Below are positions 7,598 to 12,747 of a stretch of 12,747 nt of DNA, piece by piece. Each line of letters begins with the position of its first letter. The stretch's first letter is position 1. The notes beneath the pieces were generated by a model, which saw only the letters and a program-made list of their open reading frames with translations, ran no database searches and was not told the DNA's origin. The position numbers and the translations under genes are program-made. The DNA is from Desulfococcus sp. (GTDB taxonomy: Bacteria > Desulfobacterota > Desulfobacteria > Desulfobacterales > Desulfosalsimonadaceae), in assembly GCA_024641805.1 (NCBI GenBank), contig JAHECJ010000017.1, positions 1-12,747 on the forward strand, in the 5' to 3' direction.

Positions 7598-8370
7598 TTC
7601 ATTTTTGCAACAACCTGCGGCGGATTGATGTGCCCCTCATCTTTTGGAAAATTTTCATTCATTCCGTCAATGATCAGATCAATGCCCGGGCACTTTTCAA
7701 TCACCGATGAAATCATTGACGGTTCAGCGTGCATGATAACCACAAACAGATCATGGGGGATCTGTTCCTGAATACTCTGCAGTGCCGCTACCGGGTCCAT
7801 TATTCCTTTTGCCGGCGACTCATTTTTAATCAGCAGTTCAGGATCAACAACGGAAGTCACCAGCACTTTGGTTCGCCCCTTGTTTTTCGACAGCAGGGTA
7901 TACGGCATAAACCCCGGCAGATTGGCGGAAATTACCTGAATGGATGATTTATCCATCATTTGCCGCAACTTCTCCAGCCCAAATGCAACTTCCTGGACGC
8001 CCGGGGCGATCACTTCAGTGCCGCTGATTTCAAGCGCCCGCAGAATAAAGGAAGGCGCGGCATCTCTGTCATGAGACACGATATCAAAATTATCGCCGGC
8101 ATTCAGAACCAGGGTCCCGTCATTGCCGTATGCTTTTTTAATCTGATCAATCAGTGTTTTTTGACGGGAAAGCCCCCCCGCCTGATTTTCACTTCAGCCG
8201 CACGGTTCGATATTTCCCATCAAATGGCCGCCGTATACAATTCGCAATGGCCGGTCTTTTTCCTGGGAAATGATTTCCCCGCCGGCAAAGGGCACGGCTA
8301 TGATTATCAGAATGATTACACCCGCAAAAAAAATCGAATATTTCAGAGGTGTCAAACGAACCATCGGCAT
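7594..8370 (-). CDS. UshA/5'-nucleotidase-like exported protein, candidate selenoprotein (UGA read as Sec59)
   Basis: Read with UGA 8194-8196 as selenocysteine, the 258-residue product starts at ATG 8370. AAGGA lies 10 nt upstream, and an in-frame TAA just before rules out an earlier start. Residues ~13-31 are a hydrophobic signal peptide or anchor. R-I-V-Y-G-G-H-L-M-G-N-I-E-P-C-G-U-S-E-N-Q (43-63) then A-G-G-L-S-R matches the E-P-C-G-C...G-G-L-x-R segment of calcineurin-like proteins joined to multiheme cytochromes, with Sec replacing the second Cys. A-G-D (91-93) is kept, but the usual G-N-H-E reads G-V-Q-E and the final G-H-x-H reads G-M-N-E-N, so phosphatase activity is doubtful. The frame ends at an ATGA overlap with the tetraheme domain. 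Without Sec decoding only a fragment from GTG 8079 would remain. The alternative is a pseudogene with a nonsense mutation. Confidence 0.65.
8149..8193 (-). promoter_or_regulatory. Candidate bacterial SECIS hairpin after the in-frame UGA
   Basis: Directly 3' of the UGA on the minus strand, GGCGGG pairs with CCCGUC (core 8163-8182, one G-U pair) around the 8-nt loop GGGGCUUU. The loop starts 17 nt after the UGA and begins with G, as expected for bacterial SECIS elements read by SelB. Outer pairing is possible through AGUG with CACU or, alternatively, AAUCAG with CUGAUU. Pairing was judged by eye; no folding energy was computed. Confidence 0.55.
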
Positions 8371-8456
8371 TGATTCCCGTTCCTTCTTTTATGTCATCGG
8401 TTAACAGATTCATCCGCAGGGTCATGCGTTAAATGATGTCCCGGCCCATATAGGAA

Positions 8457-8473
8457 TACAATTTCCATGCCAG
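8457..8473 (-). promoter_or_regulatory. Possible sigma-54 (-24/-12) promoter for the selenoprotein/cytochrome gene
   Basis: The minus strand reads CTGGCATGGAAATTGTA. Compared with YTGGCACGRNNNTTGCW it has two differences: C to T after TGGCA, and C to T in the -12 GC. The GG and the position of the -12 G are kept with correct spacing. It would start transcription about 75 nt before ATG 8370 and faces away from the divergent sigma-54 activator gene. The lost -12 C lowers confidence. Confidence 0.4.
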
Positions 8474-8545
8474 AAACAGACAATGGGAAATTAAAGCATT
8501 TCCGGTTCATCGATTACTTTAAAAAAAGCTTTATAATCAGATTGT

Positions 8546-8592
8546 TATATCTAAGAGCCAACTTTCCAATGTTTATCTGACGATTAGATATA
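8546..8592. repeat. Inverted repeat, possible activator binding site
   Basis: TATATCTAA (8546-8554) and TTAGATATA (8584-8592) are perfect inverted copies separated by 29 nt. They lie about 75-120 bp upstream of the -24/-12-like element, where enhancer sites for sigma-54 activators are usually found. In AT-rich DNA a 9-bp match may also be chance. Confidence 0.35.
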
Positions 8593-8645
8593 CGGGTATA
8601 TTTGTTTTCACTGAAGCCAAAGACCACATCAACGATGTTAATTTG

Positions 8646-8674
8646 TTGACAGGTTAACGTTAATTATTTATTAA
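8646..8674 (+). promoter_or_regulatory. Sigma-70-like promoter of the sigma-54 activator gene
   Basis: A perfect -35 TTGACA (8646-8651), a 17-nt spacer and the -10 TATTAA (8669-8674, 4 of 6 matches) would start transcription about 33 nt before the ATG at 8714. Confidence 0.55.
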
Positions 8675-8679
8675 TTAAC
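8659..8679. promoter_or_regulatory. Palindromic operator candidate overlapping the -10
   Basis: GTTAATTA (8659-8666) and TAATTAAC (8672-8679) form a perfect 8-bp-arm inverted repeat with a 5-nt centre that covers the predicted -10. Further GTTAA half-sites lie at 8637 and 8654. The placement suggests repression or autoregulation, but the regulator is unknown. Confidence 0.4.
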
Positions 8680-8713
8680 AGTTTCAAAACGACATCATTG
8701 ATTAGGCCGACAA

Positions 8714-10141
8714 ATGCAAAGAAAAATAAAGAGGAACCTGTTGAAAACGAAAATATGGGATAACCGTTTTGCCGGCCTTCTGCTGGATTCAATGGCGGAA
8801 GGTGTTTTTACTTTAGACCCTGATGGAAAAATCACGTCCTGGAATCCATCCATGGAAAAAATTACCGGTTATGATGCGGAGGAAGCCATCGGGAAAACCT
8901 GCAACATGATGAAATTCAACCAATGTTTTAAACGCAGCTGTCCGGAGGACATCCACCTGTGCAAAATATTCCAGAAAGGATGTGTGGATTCAAAAGAATG
9001 CAAACTTGTTCACAAAAACGGCCAACAAATCCATGTAGTAAAAAATGCCCGCGTGGTAACCGACACGGACGGCACCGTGGTGGGCGTTGTTGAAACCATC
9101 ACGGACCTGACAGATCTGATCAACTCCCGGGAAAAAACAAAAGAAATCCATTTAAAACTCGCCGAAACACATCGATTTTCAAATATCATCGGAAAAAGCC
9201 GGATCATGAGAGAGATTTATGGATCCATCACGGCGGCAGCGAACAGTGACGCAACAATTTTGATCCAGGGGGAAAGCGGAACCGGCAAAGAACTTGTGGC
9301 CGGTGCTATCCATTATAACAGTGACCGTTCACAGGGGCCCCTGGTTTCAGTGAACTGCAGTGCGCTTTCAGAATCTCTGCTGGAGAGCGAACTTTTCGGT
9401 CATGTTAAGGGAGCATTTACCGGCGCGCATAAGGACCGAAAAGGACGATTCGAATCAGCGGACGGCGGAACCATTTTCTTAGATGAGATCGGCGAAATCA
9501 GCCCTTTTATACAGCTAAAACTGCTGCGTACGATTCAGGAAAGGCAAATCGAGCGCGTGGGCGAATCCGTCAAACGCGCAGTGGATTTCCGGATTATCGC
9601 GGCGACCAATAAGGCTCTGTTCTCCCGGGTCCGTGAAGGGTTGTTTCGCGAGGATCTTTATTACCGCCTGAAAGTATATCCGATTAACATGCCGCCGCTC
9701 CGAGACCGCCGGGAGGATATTCCCTTGCTGACCGAACATTTTATAAAAATATTTAACCACCAGACCGGAAAAGAGATCTCCGAAGTTTCAAATGAAACCA
9801 TGAAAGCACTGATGTCCAATTCGTGGCCGGGAAATGTCCGGGAATTAAAAAACGCCATTGAGCATGCCTTTGTCGTATGTAATAGCAAGCGGATAGATAT
9901 CGCCGACCTTCCGGTTGAAATTATCCACCGGAGGTCTCCGTCGGCAACCCATAACGGCATCGCTAACGAAAAACCTCAAAAAAGGATTAAACTGACAAAA
10001 ACTGAATTGACCGGGCTTTTGAAGGCCTGTGACTGGAACAAGGCGGAGGCGGGCCGGCAACTGGGTATCAGCCGCGTTTCAATTTGGAAATATATGAAAA
10101 AATGGGATATCCCCCTGGACCGGGAAGGTGAACGGGGTTAA
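8714..10141 (+). CDS. Sigma-54-dependent transcriptional activator with Cys-rich PAS sensor domain
   Basis: Enhancer-binding protein of 475 aa (NtrC/NifA class) that uses ATP to open sigma-54 promoters. Residues ~20-135 are a PAS sensor (D-P-D-G-K-I-T-S-W-N near the start, V-V-G-V-V-E-T-I-T-D-L at the end). Its middle has six Cys at 63, 71, 76, 83, 90 and 96. The AAA+ domain (~155-395) has Walker A GESGTGKE (186-193), the sigma-54 contact loop GAFTGA (233-238), Walker B G-G-T-I-F-L-D-E-I-G-E (251-261) and R-E-D-L-Y-Y-R-L (312-319). A Fis-type helix-turn-helix ends the protein (~430-465, A-G-R-Q-L-G-I-S-R-V-S-I-W-K). There is no receiver domain, so sensing is probably direct through PAS, perhaps redox, metal or Fe-S. 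It is divergent from the phosphatase-like/cytochrome gene, its likely target. The Shine-Dalgarno sequence is weak. Confidence 0.95.
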   Translation: MQRKIKRNLLKTKIWDNRFAGLLLDSMAEGVFTLDPDGKITSWNPSMEKITGYDAEEAIGKTCNMMKFNQCFKRSCPEDIHLCKIFQKGCVDSKECKLVHKNGQQIHVVKNARVVTDTDGTVVGVVETITDLTDLINSREKTKEIHLKLAETHRFSNIIGKSRIMREIYGSITAAANSDATILIQGESGTGKELVAGAIHYNSDRSQGPLVSVNCSALSESLLESELFGHVKGAFTGAHKDRKGRFESADGGTIFLDEIGEISPFIQLKLLRTIQERQIERVGESVKRAVDFRIIAATNKALFSRVREGLFREDLYYRLKVYPINMPPLRDRREDIPLLTEHFIKIFNHQTGKEISEVSNETMKALMSNSWPGNVRELKNAIEHAFVVCNSKRIDIADLPVEIIHRRSPSATHNGIANEKPQKRIKLTKTELTGLLKACDWNKAEAGRQLGISRVSIWKYMKKWDIPLDREGERG

Positions 10142-10181
10142 AATTGAGCACCCCTCTTTGAAATTTGAATAATAGATCCAT

Positions 10182-10526
10182 TCATATTGTCAAAAAAAAT
10201 CCTGAGGGCTGAATATGACTCTCCCGCCTCCTTATATTTTTCAATGATAAAGCAAAGACACCTTTCTCCTGTTTTATTTTATACGTTTCTTTGTGTCTTA
10301 AAAAACCGTCGAGAAAACAATTCAGTAAGAAAAGCGCCGGGAAGGATGTGATGACCAGAAGCACGATCACCGAATTGACAATCGGGTCATCAATGAGTCG
10401 ATTGCCGGCACTGTTTATTGTTACAAAGGCAACCAATGCAGGTATTACAAGAAAGATCGACATTGCTAAGGCAAAGCGCAGCATTGGGGGAATATGAAGT
10501 AATGCTCCGGTTAAATAATCGATCAT
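10182..10526 (-). CDS. Small two-TM membrane protein of unknown function
   Basis: The 114-aa product has two clear hydrophobic segments at about residues 15-40 (M-L-R-F-A-L-A-M-S-I-F-L-V-I-P-A-L) and 48-74 (I-V-N-S-V-I-V-L-L-V-I-T-S-F-P-A-L-F-L-L). A basic, probably cytoplasmic tail of about 40 residues follows. An AAAAGG sequence 6 nt before the ATG supports translation. The stretch H-I-P-P-M-L-R-F-A-L-A-M resembles the first helix of Kef/NhaP-type cation:proton antiporters as I remember them, but the rest does not continue as an antiporter. It may be a remnant or an independent small protein. It sits alone between the activator gene and a divergent secreted-protein gene, and I do not recognise its function. 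Confidence 0.5.
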   Translation of the reverse strand: MIDYLTGALLHIPPMLRFALAMSIFLVIPALVAFVTINSAGNRLIDDPIVNSVIVLLVITSFPALFLLNCFLDGFLRHKETYKIKQEKGVFALSLKNIRRRESHIQPSGFFLTI

Positions 10527-10536
10527 GATAACCTTT

Positions 10537-10761
10537 TTAAATCAAATTGTTCATGTATGTATGTTCCGACACTATTACGGAATTTTCAGCAGTGAACAGT
10601 CGATAACGGTCATTATTAATATCTTCTTTTTTTAAGATATACAAAATGTTGATTGAGTTATAGCGTCCAATTTTTGAAAAATCTTCAAATGAAATTAAGA
10701 GTGCAATGGAATGCAAATTCAAGCGGGGATAATTGACATAACTTTTGTTGTTGGATACCAT
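10537..10761 (-). CDS. Weak small ORF, 74 codons, doubtful
   Basis: An AT-rich frame that ends 10 nt before the start of the two-TM protein gene on the same strand, so it could be its upstream partner. The product has no signal peptide, membrane segment or motif I recognise. There is no Shine-Dalgarno sequence at usable spacing, and its start overlaps the promoter predicted for the divergent gene. It may be chance. Confidence 0.18.
   Translation of the reverse strand: MVSNNKSYVNYPRLNLHSIALLISFEDFSKIGRYNSINILYILKKEDINNDRYRLFTAENSVIVSEHTYMNNLI
10733..10761 (+). promoter_or_regulatory. Sigma-70-like promoter of the repeat-containing secreted protein
   Basis: A perfect -35 TTGACA (10733-10738), a 17-nt spacer and TACCAT (10756-10761, 4 of 6) would give a leader of about 45 nt before ATG 10813. 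The next start has a good AAGGA ribosome site, consistent with a real transcription unit here. Confidence 0.5.
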
Positions 10762-10812
10762 GAAATTTAAAACTTTTCTTTCCCTTAAATCACCTCAAAG
10801 AAGGATTCCGAT

Positions 10813-12747
10813 ATGGGTAAAAAATGGATTGGGCTGCTGGCAGTGGTCATGCTTTCACTTACGGTATTTTCTGCTGCGGCTCAGGAAGATCCCCCGGCGG
10901 GGGAAACCCCTCCGGAACTGAACTGGCCGAGGGTTATCGATACCCAGGAAGCAAAGATTACCATCTACCAGCCCCAGCTGGAGAGTTTTGAGGGCAACCG
11001 GCTGCACGCCCGTTTTGCCGCTTCGGTTCAATCCCCCGAAATGGAGGAGCCGGTATTCGGAGCAGTCTGGGTTGAGGCGAGAATGGAAACCCGGCGCGAC
11101 GACCGCATGGTCAGGCTGATATCTATTGAAACCGTCCGATCCCGTTTCCCAAACGCCAAACCCGAGCAAGAAAAATGGTTTGCCAATATCCTGAAAAAGG
11201 AAATCCCCTCATGGGATATTTCGCTTTCTATTGACCAGATTGTCGCCGGGATAGAAACAGAAGGACAACGACTGAAAACAGAACGGGATCTAAACAACGA
11301 ACCGCCCGAAATTATTTATGTGGATTATCCCGCAACCCTTGTTCTGGTGGACGGGGAACCCATATTGAAACCCATTGAGAAAACCGAATTAAAGGCCGTG
11401 ATTAACACCCCGTTTCCCATGGTTTTCAGAGAAAAGGACAAAACCTTTTACCTGATTGGAAAAGATTCCTGGTATCAGGCCAAACAAGTGGCCGGAAAAT
11501 GGGATGAGACAACCACCCCTCCAGAGGACGTGGCTGCCCTGCAGAAAGCGGATTCGGCCGAAGGGGAAGAAGCCGTCATGGTCGAAGCTGATATGGCGGT
11601 CTTCGGCGCCACAAAGCCGACGGAAATTCTTTCCATTGATGGGAAACCGAAGTTCAAATCCTTTCCCGGCAATAACATAATGTATGTCGAAAATACTTCC
11701 AGCGATCTTCTGTACGAAATCGTTTCAAAACGATATTTTCTAATGTTATCCGGAAGATGGTACGCCTCCGAAAAATTTGAAGGACCCTGGACGTATGTTC
11801 CATTTGAAAAGGTGCCGCAAAGTTTTTCCGATATCCCTGCTGATTCAAAAAAATCGTATCTCCTGGCCAGTGTTCCCGGCACCCAGGAAGCAGACGAGGC
11901 TGTCTTAGATGCCCAGATTCCTGAAACAGCCGTGATTAAAAGATCGGAAGCTAAATTAACGGTGGAATATGACGGTGAACCGGAGTTTAAGGCAATTGAA
12001 GGAACAAAGTTGCTGTATGCCGTCAATACCGAAACGCCGGTTCTTCGGATAGCTGATAATTATTATGCGGTGGACAACGGTGTCTGGTTTGTCGCTTCCG
12101 GCGCCAAAGGACCCTGGGCAGTGGCCGATTCCGTGCCAGCCGACGTCAAGGATATACCGCCATCCTGCCCGGTCAACAATATCAAGTATGTCTATATTTA
12201 TGATTCAACGCCCGATGTCGTTTATGTCGGTTATACTCCCGGATATACCGGATGTTATGTCTATCATGGTGTTGTCGTGTACGGCACCGGGTATTATTAC
12301 CACCCCTGGTACCGCTATCACTATTATCCGAGGCCGGTAACCTACGGTTACGGTGTCCGCTACAGTTACTATTATGGGTGGAGTTTCGGTTATACTTACT
12401 ATTACGGGCCGTTCAGTTCCCATTTCGGTTATGGATGGGGGGGATACCCTTATTACGGCGGATGGTGGGGTCCTCCTTACTATCGTCCTCCCTATTATCG
12501 GCCACCCGGATACAGGCCGCCGGCACCCGCACATCCGATTGAAAAACCATCCGGCGGTCATCCCGCCAACCTGCCCAGCGACGGAAATCTCTACGACAGA
12601 CGACCCGACCGGGGAGATAAAGACTTGGCTGGCAAAGACAGGGCCCGTCCGGGAACGGACGATATCAAATCAGACCTTCTGCCCACCGGGGCGGTGAAGG
12701 ACAGACTCGTTGCAGGGAAACCCACGAACCTCCCGAACAATGTGTAT
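10813..12747 (+). CDS. Large secreted protein with three internal repeats and Tyr/Gly-rich tail (3' end outside window)
   Basis: The frame is open for 645 codons from ATG 10813 to the window edge with no stop, so the C-terminus is missing. AAGGA lies 7 nt before the start. Residues 1-24 are a Sec signal peptide (L-L-A-V-V-M-L-S-L then S-A-A-A-Q). Residues ~30-170 form an N-terminal domain starting L-N-W-P-R with I-T-I-Y-Q-P-Q. Three related units follow at about 172-240, 272-345 and 380-455. Each has (V/I/Y)-D-G-(E/K)-P, a ..N-T.. turn, then Y-(F/Y)-x(4-6)-G/S-x-W-(Y/F) and usually G-P-W. Residues ~456-580 are extremely rich in Tyr, Gly, Trp and Pro, then the chain turns charged. I recall family members annotated loosely as carbohydrate-binding family V/XII or autotransporter proteins, which does not establish a function. 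It is probably periplasmic or surface-exposed. Confidence 0.85.
   Translation, partial: MGKKWIGLLAVVMLSLTVFSAAAQEDPPAGETPPELNWPRVIDTQEAKITIYQPQLESFEGNRLHARFAASVQSPEMEEPVFGAVWVEARMETRRDDRMVRLISIETVRSRFPNAKPEQEKWFANILKKEIPSWDISLSIDQIVAGIETEGQRLKTERDLNNEPPEIIYVDYPATLVLVDGEPILKPIEKTELKAVINTPFPMVFREKDKTFYLIGKDSWYQAKQVAGKWDETTTPPEDVAALQKADSAEGEEAVMVEADMAVFGATKPTEILSIDGKPKFKSFPGNNIMYVENTSSDLLYEIVSKRYFLMLSGRWYASEKFEGPWTYVPFEKVPQSFSDIPADSKKSYLLASVPGTQEADEAVLDAQIPETAVIKRSEAKLTVEYDGEPEFKAIEGTKLLYAVNTETPVLRIADNYYAVDNGVWFVASGAKGPWAVADSVPADVKDIPPSCPVNNIKYVYIYDSTPDVVYVGYTPGYTGCYVYHGVVVYGTGYYYHPWYRYHYYPRPVTYGYGVRYSYYYGWSFGYTYYYGPFSSHFGYGWGGYPYYGGWWGPPYYRPPYYRPPGYRPPAPAHPIEKPSGGHPANLPSDGNLYDRRPDRGDKDLAGKDRARPGTDDIKSDLLPTGAVKDRLVAGKPTNLPNNVY

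Larger units (their letters stand above)
8371..8713. other. Divergent intergenic regulatory region (343 nt)
   Basis: AT-rich spacer between the minus-strand selenoprotein candidate and the plus-strand sigma-54 activator. No convincing gene is present. A minus-strand ORF from ATG 8425 runs into the selenoprotein gene in another frame and lacks protein-like content. The spacer holds a -24/-12-like element (8457-8473), a long-spaced inverted repeat (8546-8592), a sigma-70-like promoter (8646-8674) and an overlapping palindrome (8659-8679). Confidence 0.7.

Noticed and set aside
7590..7605. Classical programmed -1 slippery heptamer at the domain junction
   Set aside because: The zero-frame reading GCA AAA ATG AAA does not give an X-XXY-YYZ heptamer, and no clear downstream stimulatory structure is visible. 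Slippage is kept only as a possibility.
7960..8373. Plus-strand open frame of 137 codons
   Set aside because: It is antisense to the phosphatase-like gene, has no ribosome site or recognisable domain, and is a shadow of the coding strand.
8189..8425. Minus-strand frame of 78 codons starting at ATG 8425
   Set aside because: It overlaps the selenoprotein candidate in another frame, has an unnatural His/Arg/Cys-rich product, and the overlapping frame has a signal peptide, a ribosome site and family motifs.
12205..12561. Open frames on the minus strand and in a second plus frame over the Tyr-rich tail
   Set aside because: Repetitive codons (TAT/TAC/GGT) keep several frames open. The frame from 10813 is continuous from a signal peptide and explains the region.
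1..12747. CRISPR arrays, IS elements, phage genes, tRNA or rRNA
   Set aside because: No regularly spaced repeats, transposase or integrase motifs, or RNA-gene signatures were seen by eye.

Overview
The window looks like a chromosomal segment of a sulfate-reducing or related anaerobic Desulfobacterota bacterium, most likely a Desulfobacterales relative. This is inferred from gene content: a citramalate-synthase/LeuA pair, a class 1B dihydroorotate dehydrogenase, a c554-type multiheme cytochrome, a sigma-54 activator with a Cys-rich PAS domain, and what appears to be an in-frame selenocysteine codon. There is no rRNA, tRNA, IS element, phage gene or CRISPR array.

Layout. Positions 1-2315 (+) hold the 3' part of a cimA-type citramalate synthase and a complete leuA, which serve isoleucine and leucine precursor synthesis. 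A strong bidirectional terminator (2341-2371) separates them from a convergent block on the minus strand. That block holds a periplasmic chalcone-isomerase-like/OmpA fusion protein (2392-3669) and pyrD (3786-4703). Divergent from pyrD, a GT4 glycosyltransferase and a SAM methyltransferase overlap as a two-gene unit (4840-6805), probably for an envelope glycan or secondary metabolite. A small imperfect inverted repeat lies after them (6909-6962).

The most unusual part is 7013-10141. On the minus strand, a UshA-like metallophosphatase domain and a tetraheme cytochrome c554 domain lie end to end, in the order of one exported redox protein. Two features interrupt the reading. The first is an in-frame UGA (8194-8196) exactly where the family's Cys-Gly-Cys motif should have its second Cys, followed by a SECIS-like hairpin. 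The second is a -1 frame change at an ATGA stop/start overlap (7594-7597). The first is best read as selenocysteine; the second is either a small deletion or frameshift, or translational coupling. Divergent on the plus strand is a PAS-AAA+-Fis sigma-54 activator (8714-10141). The spacer between them carries a -24/-12-like element facing the selenoprotein gene, a 9-bp-arm inverted repeat upstream of it, and a sigma-70-like promoter with an overlapping palindrome facing the activator. This forms a plausible self-contained regulatory circuit.

The right end holds a small two-TM membrane protein on the minus strand (10182-10526). It is followed by a long secreted protein (from 10813, running off the window) with three internal repeats and a Tyr/Gly/Trp/Pro-rich tail.
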